Positions 25,682-33,103 of a stretch of 39,932 bases of DNA are shown one piece after another. A program made the translations under genes and the position numbers. Source of the DNA: an uncultured Anaerolineae bacterium (GTDB taxonomy: Bacteria; Chloroflexota; Anaerolineae; Aggregatilineales; UBA2796); the NCBI GenBank assembly GCA_938005675.1, contig CALKXH010000087.1:1-39932 (forward strand), in the 5' to 3' direction. The notes under the pieces were generated by a model. The model saw only the letters and a list, made by a program, of their open reading frames with translations, did no database searches and had not been told where the DNA came from. Positions within the stretch are counted from its first letter, which is position 1. Each line of letters begins with the position of its first letter.

Positions 25682-27118
25682 CTACCAAGTTTGCCAAATT
25701 TCGCTTCGCAGGGCTGTACGAACCAACGGTTTGAGTTTGATGGAACGCGGGTTGGCATTCGCATTGATCTCAATCAGATGATGCTTGTTGAGCTCGTTGA
25801 CCGCGTCGGCTGCCTGTGGACCTAAGTCGCGCTTGCACAGCCAGCCCTCGCTGATCCAGTTTGGAATGTCTTTAGGGGCAAGGTAAAGCAACACCTCGCG
25901 CGCGTTGGCAGAGAGTTGCTGCCACGTGCGGCGGAAGAAGTATTCGTAGAGAGTATCAAAGGGTGGACGCGCTTGTTGTAGCGCCTGCAGTGCCTGCTCG
26001 ACGGGCGCGTGCGCGCAATAGGTGCCGAGCGCCACCAGCGCTAACGGCACGCCGCCAACGAGCTCGTAGAGCGGGCTGAAGCTCGTCGTCAAGAACAAGT
26101 TGGAGGTGTTCCCAGAGGCACAGCGCCGTGCGTAATCCAACACCTGCAAGCTTTGATTGTCGGTCAGCTCAGGGACGCGGATCATTTTGGCGTACGGATG
26201 CTCTAGGGCGCAGCGCGAAGTCAGGATGAATGTATGAGCGGTCAGGCGCGCTAGGTAGCCCATCAGCTTATCGCGCTCGCCCTGTTCGAGCGCATCGACG
26301 CGGTTGATCAGGATGACCAACGGGCTGGGATACATATCGATAGCAGCCAGCTGCCTTTCGACATCAGGGTAATCGAACAACTCCGTGCTGCGATAAATCT
26401 GCTGGATGACTGCCTCCGCTGTCCGCGCTGATTCAGGCAGCGGCTGAATGCGCATGTAGCGATCGAGATATTCGGGCTGCGCCTCAACCCAGATTACGTC
26501 ATGAGTCTGCTCCAAGCTTGAGTACAGGTGCAAGGCGATGCTGCTCTTACCGATGCCTGCCATGCCTTCGATGGTGAAGAACGCTTTGCGCCCGAACAGA
26601 TCGGAGATTCTGGTGGCGCGCTGCTGTTGCTCATTGGTGAGTCTATCGGTCAGGCGGCGTTTAGCGAGGGCGATCTGGCGATTTCGGAAGTGTTGAGAGC
26701 GCTCCTGTGCTTCGCGCTTTTGCAGCCATTCTAGAAGCTGCGTCAGCCCTTCATACCAGCGCCTGCGAAGAAGTTTTTGTGGAATGCGGAGCTTGAGGAC
26801 GATCTGGCGCAGTCTGTAAGTGTGGATGGAGTGGAAGTAGCACCAATAGAGCGTGATCCATATTTGCCGCTGGACGTTTTCTGCCTCAGAAGTGTCCTCA
26901 AAAGCGTCCTGCAAGGCATTGGGACTGTTGTATGAATGAGCGGTTTGGTAGCTCGAGAGCATTTTAAGCGTCTGACTTTGGAGCATATTCCAAAGTTTGT
27001 TGGCGCGCGCCAGCGGTGTGGTTTGATCGCTCAAACAAATGAGCTGATCGAATTCAGCGGTCAGTGGCTGTCTGTTTTTAATGCGCCTCAGCGCCGTGGC
27101 TAAGCGATGTACGTCCAT
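25682..27118 (-). CDS. STAND (NB-ARC-like) ATPase with unrecognised helical N-terminus
   Basis: 478 residues from ATG 27118, chosen over GTG 27127 because a GGGGG ribosome site is 8 bases before it. Residues 1 to about 140 are helical, rich in Leu, Gln and aromatic residues (ITLYWCYFHSIHTYRLRQIV), and I recognise no family. The ATPase has Walker A IEGMAGIGKSSIALH (about 184-198), Walker B SPLVILINRVDAL, sensor FILTSR, and GVPLALVALGTYC, the GLPLA-type motif of NB-ARC proteins. A winged-helix-like C-terminus follows (VLLYLAPKDIPNWISEGWL, then LNKHHLIEIN). There are no TPR, WD or LRR repeats, so no usual sensor region. It may be a compact signalling switch or part of a two-protein system. The gene is isolated, with its own terminator. 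Confidence 0.8.
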   Translation of the reverse strand: MDVHRLATALRRIKNRQPLTAEFDQLICLSDQTTPLARANKLWNMLQSQTLKMLSSYQTAHSYNSPNALQDAFEDTSEAENVQRQIWITLYWCYFHSIHTYRLRQIVLKLRIPQKLLRRRWYEGLTQLLEWLQKREAQERSQHFRNRQIALAKRRLTDRLTNEQQQRATRISDLFGRKAFFTIEGMAGIGKSSIALHLYSSLEQTHDVIWVEAQPEYLDRYMRIQPLPESARTAEAVIQQIYRSTELFDYPDVERQLAAIDMYPSPLVILINRVDALEQGERDKLMGYLARLTAHTFILTSRCALEHPYAKMIRVPELTDNQSLQVLDYARRCASGNTSNLFLTTSFSPLYELVGGVPLALVALGTYCAHAPVEQALQALQQARPPFDTLYEYFFRRTWQQLSANAREVLLYLAPKDIPNWISEGWLCKRDLGPQAADAVNELNKHHLIEINANANPRSIKLKPLVRTALRSEIWQTW

Positions 27119-27195
27119 GTCCAGCACCCCCTGCAGCTTATGCTGCCCTTTGCGGCATTGTTATCGCGTTATGTGTTTGTGTTCGGAACTTCGCC

Positions 27196-27228
27196 CGATT
27201 TTTACAAGAATTTGATCGGTTTTTACAC
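27196..27228. repeat. Two direct repeats of CGRTTTTTACAM, 21 bases apart
   Basis: CGATTTTTACAA (27196-27207) and CGGTTTTTACAC (27217-27228). The 21-base period is two turns of DNA, so two protein subunits could bind the same face. They lie about 80-110 bases before the start of the second STAND gene. Confidence 0.55.
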
Positions 27229-27515
27229 AAACTGAACGCACTTCTACGGGCGCTGCTGTTGTTCTTCCGCCAGATTAAGTTATAAATTAGATATAAATTC
27301 GTTATAATCGCTTGAGCAGGTCGCGAGGCGCGTTTATTGCTGACTTGCCTCGTTGACGCGAAAAGTTGGTGTGGTTACATGCCCTACGATAGACTTGTGT
27401 ATCAAAGCGATGAACCCTTCCCGATGGGCTGATCGTGCCGCGCAATGCTGCACTGATGATGCGCTCTTCCTCGCTTATTCGAACATCCCAGTCGAGGTTC
27501 GCCGAGCATTTGCCC

Positions 27516-27544
27516 TTGCCATTTGGCGTCGCCGTGATTAAACT
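27516..27544 (+). promoter_or_regulatory. Probable promoter of the thiamin operon
   Basis: TTGCCA (27516-27521), a 17-base spacer and TAAACT (27539-27544). The predicted start, near 27551, is just ahead of the riboswitch aptamer, as expected. The -10 matches four of six consensus bases. Confidence 0.5.
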
Positions 27545-27562
27545 TTAAGAGATTGAACAGCA

Positions 27563-27655
27563 GGGGAGCTTAGGTTAGCTAGGCTGAGAGGGCGCTCCGA
27601 TACAGCGCCGACCCTTGAACCTGATGCGGATAATGCCGCCGTAGGGAGAGCTTGG
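27563..27655 (+). promoter_or_regulatory. TPP (thiamin pyrophosphate) riboswitch aptamer
   Basis: All conserved THI-box blocks are present in order: GGGGAGCT at the P1 5' side, CTGAGA (27584-27589), a variable P3-type arm GGCGCT/AGCGCC, ACCCTTGAACCTGAT (27611-27625), GGATAATGCC (27628-27637), GTAGGGA (27641-27647), and AGCTTG closing P1. TPP binding should stabilise P1 and let the downstream terminator form, so the operon is switched off when thiamin is plentiful. It precedes thiamin pyrophosphokinase and a thiamin-precursor importer. Confidence 0.95.
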
Positions 27656-27681
27656 GCAACTTGCGCACAGCACAGCGTTTG

Positions 27682-27716
27682 CACCACTTTCCTCAGGGCG
27701 GGGAAAGTGGTGTTTT
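27682..27716 (+). terminator. Riboswitch-controlled intrinsic terminator
   Basis: CACCACTTTCC (27682-27692) pairs perfectly with its complement at 27702-27712, followed at once by TTTT and then, one base later, by the ATG at 27718. The 3' arm also contains the only purine-rich ribosome-site candidate (GGGGAAAG), so the hairpin could block translation as well as end transcription. Confidence 0.88.
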
Positions 27717-27717
27717 G

Positions 27718-28377
27718 ATGTGTGAGGCGCTCATCTTCCTCAATGGCGATTGGCAAGACGGCGTAGCTGTGCGCGACGCGCTCAAGCACGCCGACTCGCC
27801 CAAGCGCCTGATCATCGCAGCTGACGGCGGCTTGCGGCACGTCTATGCGCTCGGTCTGCGCCCCGACTTGGTCATTGGCGATATGGACTCCGTCTCGCCC
27901 GATCAGTTGGCGCGCGCCGCCGCCGAAGGCGCTCACATCCAGACCTTTCCCACGCACAAAAACGAGACCGATCTGGAGTTGGCGGCGCTGGCTGCCCTCG
28001 CGGGCGGCTGCCGACGGCTGTGGTTGTTCGCCGCTCTCGGCGACCGCCTCGATCAGCTGCTCAGCAACGTGCAGCTGCTCGCCTTGCCGCAGCTGGCGGG
28101 CGTCCCGACGCTCATCGTCAGCGGCGCGCAGCGCTGCTGGCTCGCCCGTCCCGACGGCACGGACGTGCATGGGCAGATCGGCGAGACGCTCTCGCTCATC
28201 CCGCTCAGCGCGTCGGCGGAGGGCATCCGCACTGAGGGACTGTACTACCCCCTTCACGGCGAGGCGCTCCACTTCGGCACCACGCGCGGCATCAGCAACC
28301 TCCTCACTGCGCCACACGCCCGCATCAGCTTCACCGAAGGCTTACTGCTGGTCATTCATACCTTAAATGGGGCATGA
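27718..28377 (+). CDS. Thiamin pyrophosphokinase
   Basis: 219 residues. It transfers pyrophosphate from ATP to thiamin, making TPP. Motifs: AADGG (35-38 region), PDLVIGDMDSV with the metal-binding Asp residues (Asp55, Asp57), and HKNETDLELA (80-89), which is diagnostic of the family. The C-terminal beta domain that binds thiamin is present (SLIPLSASAEGIRTEGLYYP, then TTRGISN). The start is the ATG immediately after the terminator T run; a longer in-frame start would lie inside the riboswitch hairpin. It is the first gene of the operon, and ATG-adjacent control makes it directly TPP-repressed. Its presence means the cell salvages thiamin itself, not only precursors. Confidence 0.94.
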   Translation: MCEALIFLNGDWQDGVAVRDALKHADSPKRLIIAADGGLRHVYALGLRPDLVIGDMDSVSPDQLARAAAEGAHIQTFPTHKNETDLELAALAALAGGCRRLWLFAALGDRLDQLLSNVQLLALPQLAGVPTLIVSGAQRCWLARPDGTDVHGQIGETLSLIPLSASAEGIRTEGLYYPLHGEALHFGTTRGISNLLTAPHARISFTEGLLLVIHTLNGA

Positions 28378-28395
28378 GCGAAAGGAGCAGTGCCA

Positions 28396-28686
28396 ATGGA
28401 TGCCAATCGCAGTGTGGTCGTGAGCGTGGCGGTCGTGCCGATGTGCGACGATCCCTACCCGGTTGTCGACCGCGCCATCGCCGCCATTCAGGCGAGCGGA
28501 GTGCGCTACGAGGTCGGTCCGATGGAGACCGTGCTAGAGGGCACGCTGGATGCTTGCCTGGCAGCGGCGCGCGCCGCGCATGAGGCGTGCTTTGTAGCGG
28601 GCGCGCAACGCGCCGTCACGTACATCAAGATCAGCGATAGCGTGAGCGGCACGACTATCGCCGAAAAAGTGGCGAAATATCGCTGA
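28396..28686 (+). CDS. Thiamin-binding protein, MTH1187/DUF77 (YkoF-like) family
   Basis: A 96-residue cytoplasmic alpha-beta (ferredoxin-like) protein. The pattern VVVSVAVVPMCDDPYPVVDR, AIAAIQASGVRYEVGPMET, EGTLDACLAAARAAHEACF and YIKISDSVSGTTIAEKVAKY matches the MTH1187/YkoF group. Members of this group bind thiamin or hydroxymethylpyrimidine and sit in TPP-riboswitch operons with ABC importers. The start is ATG 28396, nine bases after AAGGAG, in preference to the GTG two codons earlier. Its stop overlaps the next start by one base (ATGA-like TGATG), so it is coupled to the permease. A role as carrier or sensor of imported precursor is inference. Confidence 0.88.
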   Translation: MDANRSVVVSVAVVPMCDDPYPVVDRAIAAIQASGVRYEVGPMETVLEGTLDACLAAARAAHEACFVAGAQRAVTYIKISDSVSGTTIAEKVAKYR

Positions 28687-29483
28687 TGATCGCCGTCTTG
28701 CGTCGTAGCGCGCCCTCGCTGATCTTGCTGGGCGTCGGTTTTGCGGCGTGGGAGGCGGGCGCCAGCGCCGATAGCAGCGCCACGCGCCTGATCCCACCGC
28801 CCAGCGCCATCTTCGCGGCGATGTCCAACAGCGCCGAGCGCCTTGTGCGTTTCCACATCCCCACCACGCTCTACGAGGCGCTGATGGGCTTGCTGATCGC
28901 GCTGATCATCGGCGTGATCGCCGCCGCCCTGCTGGACTTCCTGCCCTTCCTGCGGCGCGCCGTCTATCCGCTCTTGGTCATCTCGCAGACCATCCCGCTG
29001 GTCGCCATCGCGCCGCTGCTGATCCTGATCTTCGGCTTCGGCATCGAGTCCAAGATCGTGATCGTGACCCTCTTCGCCTTCTTCCCGATCACGGTCGCCA
29101 CCTTAGACGGGCTGACCAGCACGGATACCGAGCTGATCGCGCTCCTGCGGGCGATGGGCGCCACGGGCGGGCAGATTTGGCGCAAAGTGCGCTTGCCTTC
29201 GGCGTTGCCGTCGCTCTTCAGCGGTTTGCGCATCGCGGCGACCTACGCCGTCGGCAGCGCGATGATCGGCGAGTTCGTCACGGCGCAATACGGCTTGGGA
29301 CAGTACTTGCGACAAGCCTTCAACCAGTCGCGCCTCGATCAGGGCTTCGCGGCGGTGATCATCGCCTCGGCGCTCAGCGTGATCCTCGTGCTGTGCATCA
29401 GGCTGGTGGAGCGCTTGCTCTTGGGCTGGTATTTCACGCCCGACCGCGAGTCGGGCTGGCAAACGCAACAATCAAACGCTTAG
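28686..29483 (+). CDS. ABC permease, ThiX/SsuC type (thiamin precursor import)
   Basis: 265 residues of the BPD_transp_1 family with about six membrane helices: about 8-25, 62-84, 92-115, 120-140, 180-205 and 225-248. The cytoplasmic EAA-type coupling loop is ALLRAMGATGGQIWRKVRLP (152-171). It resembles the permeases of sulfonate and pyrimidine-precursor importers. Its position between a thiamin-binding protein and an HMP-type binding protein, under a TPP riboswitch, fixes the likely substrate as a thiamin precursor such as formylaminopyrimidine or HMP. The ATP-binding subunit normally encoded beside it is missing from the operon. Confidence 0.9.
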   Translation: MIAVLRRSAPSLILLGVGFAAWEAGASADSSATRLIPPPSAIFAAMSNSAERLVRFHIPTTLYEALMGLLIALIIGVIAAALLDFLPFLRRAVYPLLVISQTIPLVAIAPLLILIFGFGIESKIVIVTLFAFFPITVATLDGLTSTDTELIALLRAMGATGGQIWRKVRLPSALPSLFSGLRIAATYAVGSAMIGEFVTAQYGLGQYLRQAFNQSRLDQGFAAVIIASALSVILVLCIRLVERLLLGWYFTPDRESGWQTQQSNA

Positions 29484-29495
29484 GAGGAGTTTCTC

Positions 29496-30881
29496 ATGAA
29501 ACGCTCAGTCTTGTTTGTGATGGCAATCTGCCTTGCAGGGCTGCTGTTCGGCTTGGAAGCGCCTCGCGCGCAGGCTTGCACGCCGCCCCCCGACGGACAT
29601 CCCGTCTACAGCATCGCCCATCGCGTCCGCCAAAGCGACGTGGTGATCGAAGGCACGGTCACGGCTGTGGAGCAGGACGGCAGCACGGCTGTGGTGGAGG
29701 TCGCTCAATACCTGAAGGGCGAGGGCGAGCCGACGGTCAAGATCGGCGGCTTCGGCTCGACCGCGCTGTGCTTGACGCCCGTCGAGGTCGGTCAGCGCGC
29801 CATCTTCTTCGCCGAGTCGGCTGAGGGCGGCGCTTTGCGCGCCAAGCACTTCGGCTTCGCCGATGCGCTGGTCAACGCCACGCCTGAGGCGCTCGCCGCG
29901 GCGCGCGCAGCGGTCATCGCGGGCGATCCGCTGGGCGGCGCCACCGAATTCGCCCGTATGCCCGCCCCCACCGATGTTACCATCATGCTGGACTGGACGC
30001 CCAACACCAACCATCTCGGTCTGTACGTGGCGCAGGCGAAGGGCTACTACGCTGAGGCGAATCTGAACGTCACCATTCAGCCCGCCGGCGACGTCGCCGT
30101 CGATCAAGTCGTCACGAGCGGCGCAGCGCAGTTCGGCATCAGCTACCAAGAGGGGCTGACTTACAGCCGCGCCGCCGGCTTGCCGGTCGTCTCCATCGCG
30201 GCGATCATCCAGCACAATACCTCCGGCTTCGTCACGCTCAGCGCCAAGAAGCCGCTCAAGCGCCCCGCCGATCTCGTCGGCTTGCGCTACGGCAGCTACG
30301 GCAGCCCGATCATCGAGCAGGCGGTCTTGGATGCGCTGATCGCCTGCGACGGCGCTTCGGGCAGCATCCAGATGCAGGATATCGGCTTCTTGGAGCCATT
30401 CCCGCTCATGGAGCGCGATCAAATCGATGTGACGTGGGTCTTCTACGCTTGGGATGGCATCCGCGCCCAGCAGCGCGGCTTGGCGCTGGATATGCTCATG
30501 CTGCAGGATTACCCTCAGTGCGTGCCGGACTACTACACGCCGATCTTCATCACCAGCGAGCGCCTGATCGCCGAGCAGCCTGAGGTGGTGCGCGCCTTCA
30601 TGCACGCCACAGCGCGCGGCTACGCCGATGCCATCGCCAATCCGAGCGAGGCGGCGCGCATCCTGCTGCAAGCGCACCCCGACCTCGACGCCGATCTGGT
30701 GCGCGCCAGCGCGATCTGGCTGGCGGAGCAGTTCCAAGCCGAGGCGCCGCAGTGGGGCGTGCAGCGCGCCGAAATCTGGGACGGCTTCACCGACTTCATG
30801 CTGAAGGCGGGCGCGCTCGAGGCGCCGATCCGCAGCGCAGATGCCTTCACTAACGACTTTTTGCCGCGCGCCGACCAATAA
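29496..30881 (+). CDS. ThiY/NMT1-like precursor-binding protein with an extra N-terminal domain
   Basis: 461 residues. A Sec signal ends near PRAQAC (Cys28). Residues about 28-145 form a separate beta-rich domain (SDVVIEGTVTAVEQDGSTAV, VAQYLKGEGEPTVKIGGFG, VGQRAIFFAE). It looks like the NTR/TIMP-like extracellular modules that begin with a cysteine; this assignment is tentative. Residues about 150-460 are a THI5/NMT1-type solute-binding domain: IMLDWTPNTNHLGLYVAQA is the family signature, followed by DVAVDQVVTSGAAQFGISYQ and DVTWVFYAWDGI. It would bind an HMP-like pyrimidine and hand it to the permease upstream. AGGAGGAG precedes the start. The binding half is secure; the N-terminal half is an unusual addition. 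Confidence 0.9.
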   Translation: MKRSVLFVMAICLAGLLFGLEAPRAQACTPPPDGHPVYSIAHRVRQSDVVIEGTVTAVEQDGSTAVVEVAQYLKGEGEPTVKIGGFGSTALCLTPVEVGQRAIFFAESAEGGALRAKHFGFADALVNATPEALAAARAAVIAGDPLGGATEFARMPAPTDVTIMLDWTPNTNHLGLYVAQAKGYYAEANLNVTIQPAGDVAVDQVVTSGAAQFGISYQEGLTYSRAAGLPVVSIAAIIQHNTSGFVTLSAKKPLKRPADLVGLRYGSYGSPIIEQAVLDALIACDGASGSIQMQDIGFLEPFPLMERDQIDVTWVFYAWDGIRAQQRGLALDMLMLQDYPQCVPDYYTPIFITSERLIAEQPEVVRAFMHATARGYADAIANPSEAARILLQAHPDLDADLVRASAIWLAEQFQAEAPQWGVQRAEIWDGFTDFMLKAGALEAPIRSADAFTNDFLPRADQ

Positions 30882-30891
30882 TGCGAGAATC

Positions 30892-30918
30892 GGGTAGCGG
30901 TCAGCTTGACCGCTACCC
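30892..30918 (+). terminator. Perfect 12-bp hairpin after the thiamin operon
   Basis: GGGTAGCGGTCA, a 3-base loop GCT, and its exact complement, 11 bases after the stop. No T run follows. It may protect mRNA ends or act as a weak or factor-assisted terminator before the pncC-like gene. Confidence 0.5.
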
Positions 30919-30950
30919 TGCACAGTTGAAGCGAATGAACGGCACAGTCA

Positions 30951-31436
30951 ATGGCACTAGCTGAACCGCTCGAAGTGGCAGTCGGGCGCTTGCTCGCGGC
31001 GCACCGCCTGACGCTTGCAGTGGCGGAATCTTGCACCGGCGGGCTGATCATGCACCGCCTGACTAACGTCGCGGGCAGCTCCGCCTATTTGATGGGCGGC
31101 ATGGTCGTCTACAGCTACGAGGCGAAAGTGAAATTTGTCGGCGTGCAGCAAAGCACGCTCGATCAATTCGGCGCAGTCAGCGCAGAGACGGCGGGCGAGA
31201 TGGCGCGCGGCGTGCGCGCCGCTTTCGGCGCTGATTTCGCCCTCGCTGTGACGGGCATCGCCGGTCCGGGCGGCGGCACGCCCACCAAGCCCGTCGGCTT
31301 GGTGTACATCGCCCTCGATGCGCCCTACGGCACGCAGATCGAGCGCCATCTCTGGCAGAGCGACCGCGAGGGCAACAAGGCGCACTCAGCCGAAGCAGCC
31401 CTCGCCTTGCTCTACCGCCACTTAACCGAAGCGTAA
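30951..31436 (+). CDS. pncC: Nicotinamide-nucleotide amidase (CinA C-terminal domain, PncC)
   Basis: 161 residues, equal to the C-terminal amidase domain of CinA without the N-terminal COG1058 part. It converts nicotinamide mononucleotide to nicotinate mononucleotide in NAD recycling. Signature blocks are VAESCTGGLIMHRLT (catalytic Ser27 region), GGMVVYSYEAKVKFVGV, and AVTGIAGPGGGTPTKPVG (99-116). No strong ribosome site is visible; ATG 30951 gives the usual family N-terminus. The last 15 bases overlap the end of the convergent hydrolase gene. The hairpin upstream suggests partial separation from the thiamin operon. Confidence 0.92.
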   Translation: MALAEPLEVAVGRLLAAHRLTLAVAESCTGGLIMHRLTNVAGSSAYLMGGMVVYSYEAKVKFVGVQQSTLDQFGAVSAETAGEMARGVRAAFGADFALAVTGIAGPGGGTPTKPVGLVYIALDAPYGTQIERHLWQSDREGNKAHSAEAALALLYRHLTEA

Positions 31437-32885
31437 GCCGCGCAAGGCGCGCTCGTTCAGCACAACCGCCAGCTGATCGGGCGTCTCGACTGCTACGATA
31501 TCGAGCCACGCGGCGGGATAGCGCTCCGCCAGCTGAAGGCGCGCCGACTCAGCCAAGCTCGGAAGAGTCAGGACGGTGATGCCCGCCGATTGTCGATAGG
31601 TCAAGTTATCGAGGAAGTCGGGCGAGGGCAGAATCTGCGGGCGGAAGCGCTCGTAATACGCCTTGCCCGCCGTGAAGAACCACTCGGCATCGAAGCCCGC
31701 CCCGATCAGCACGCAATGCACGTCGGGCGTCCCGTGAATCGGACCGGGTCCGCGCCAACCCAGCGGAATGCCCGCGATCCCCTCGCCTTCGAGCGACTCA
31801 AGCGGCGGCACATCCTTGAACGGCGGCGGAGTCTCGTTCAGGCGCAGGATCGCCACTGCTGGACCGAAGGGCGTCTCGTAGTAATCGTCCCATTTCCACA
31901 GCGCCACGCCGAAGAACCACGGCGGCGCTTGCGAGGCGATCCAATTGAACATGGCGACGGTCGCTTCGCCGTGACTGAAAGCATTGTAGCCAGGATAGCG
32001 CTTATCAAGCTGTTGGAAATCGCCCGCGCCCTGCGGCACGGGGTAAATGCCGCCTTCCGTGCCGACGACCGGTATCGCGCCGCCGCCAAACCATTCGCGG
32101 TAGAGCCGCATGAAGGCATCGCCCATGCCGATCAAGCCAATTGGATCGCCGTTGGGCGCGCTGGGCGGACCGGAGATGGTCGTCACGCCGGGCTTATCCG
32201 CTTGCGAGATCGGGTCATAGGGATACTCAAAGCGCCAGCCGCCTTCGTCGGCGCGTTGGCGTGCGGGTGGGCGCGCCCGATTAGGACTGCCATCTTCCTG
32301 ATAGAAATGGTTGTAGATATACGGATGAGTGGCGCACCACAAGCCGTTGGCTGCGACGGCACGGAAGCGCTCGTAGTAGTTATCGCCCAAGAAGGTGAGC
32401 ATGGCGCGCAGCCAGCTGATGGCGTCGTAGTGCCTGCCGATTGCCTCGCTGAGCGCCGGAAAGGCGGGATAGCATCCCTGCTCGATGATCCACTCCGCCC
32501 AGCGCAGCCAGTTGGTCATCAACGGGGCGATGATGCCCACCCGATTCTTGTAATCGGGCAGGACGCCCTCTTCCCACTCAATATCCAGATTCGGCTCGTT
32601 GTACAGCTCGAACCACTTGCAGCCCGCCGCGATATACGCTTCGTAGTAGCGCTGCTTCTCCTCCGGCGCGCCCGCCCCAAAGCGCGGACGCCACAGGCGC
32701 ACAATCGGCGTGATGTTGCGCTTGCGCAACTCAGTCATATCGGTGACGTATTCATCGCTGATGGCGGTATACTTCGCCCAGCCCATGCCCGCCGCGCTCA
32801 GGGCATCGAAGTCCATCTTGATCGGCGCGTTTTTGTTGTGCATCCCGCGCGGATTGCGCGACCACTCGTATTCGTTCAGCAGCAT
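31422..32885 (-). CDS. Clan GH-A-like glycoside hydrolase (family unassigned)
   Basis: 487 residues without a signal peptide, so cytoplasmic if the start is right. The first 350 residues look like a TIM barrel. WFELYNEPNLD has the Asn-Glu-Pro of clan GH-A with Glu97 as probable acid/base, and PVVGTEGGIYP ends a strand with Glu277 as probable nucleophile. Aromatic-rich barrel segments include AGMGWAKYT, ITPIVRLWRP, SWLRAMLTFLGDNYYERF and WFFGVALWKWDDYYE. A C-terminal region of about 100 residues is beta-rich. The opening RNPRGMHN looks like a conserved family start. I cannot assign a GH family or substrate. It is a single gene between pncC (tail overlap) and the tRNA. Confidence 0.7.
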   Translation of the reverse strand: MLLNEYEWSRNPRGMHNKNAPIKMDFDALSAAGMGWAKYTAISDEYVTDMTELRKRNITPIVRLWRPRFGAGAPEEKQRYYEAYIAAGCKWFELYNEPNLDIEWEEGVLPDYKNRVGIIAPLMTNWLRWAEWIIEQGCYPAFPALSEAIGRHYDAISWLRAMLTFLGDNYYERFRAVAANGLWCATHPYIYNHFYQEDGSPNRARPPARQRADEGGWRFEYPYDPISQADKPGVTTISGPPSAPNGDPIGLIGMGDAFMRLYREWFGGGAIPVVGTEGGIYPVPQGAGDFQQLDKRYPGYNAFSHGEATVAMFNWIASQAPPWFFGVALWKWDDYYETPFGPAVAILRLNETPPPFKDVPPLESLEGEGIAGIPLGWRGPGPIHGTPDVHCVLIGAGFDAEWFFTAGKAYYERFRPQILPSPDFLDNLTYRQSAGITVLTLPSLAESARLQLAERYPAAWLDIVAVETPDQLAVVLNERALRGLRFG

Positions 32886-32937
32886 CAGCTCATCTGCAAG
32901 GCTAGATGACGGTAGGTGCGCAGACTATAACCTAGTC

Positions 32938-32966
32938 TTGACGAATCGGCACGCTTGGCGTACACT
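32938..32966 (+). promoter_or_regulatory. Promoter of tRNA-Leu
   Basis: TTGACG (32938-32943), a 17-base spacer and TACACT (32961-32966), 15 bases before the mature tRNA. This is the best consensus -35 in the window, as expected for a stable RNA gene. Confidence 0.7.
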
Positions 32967-32981
32967 AATCTCCACAAAAGC

Positions 32982-33065
<84 letters not shown>

Positions 33066-33103
33066 AGCATCATGGCTAGGCAGAGCGCCTAGCCGTCTTG
33101 TTT

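Larger units (their letters stand above)
27128..27557. other. Intergenic region between the STAND gene and the thiamin operon
   Basis: About 430 bases without a convincing gene. It contains a pair of direct repeats (27196-27228) and an AT-rich block (27271-27310) with several TATAAA/TATAAT-like boxes on both strands. One is TTGTTC (27259-27264), 16 bases, TATAAA (27281-27286); another is TATAAT at 27303-27308. A 62-codon frame from a TTG at 27353 to a stop at 27541 has no ribosome site and no recognisable motif, and I do not call it a gene. The right end holds the probable promoter of the riboswitch transcript. Confidence 0.6.

Noticed and set aside
27353-27541. A 62-codon gene before the TPP riboswitch
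   Set aside because: TTG start, no ribosome site, no recognisable motif, and it runs through the probable promoter of the operon.
29505-30923. A 472-codon minus-strand frame opposite the ThiY-like gene
   Set aside because: Same cause. The sense protein has clear THI5/NMT1 motifs and a ribosome site; the antisense frame has neither.
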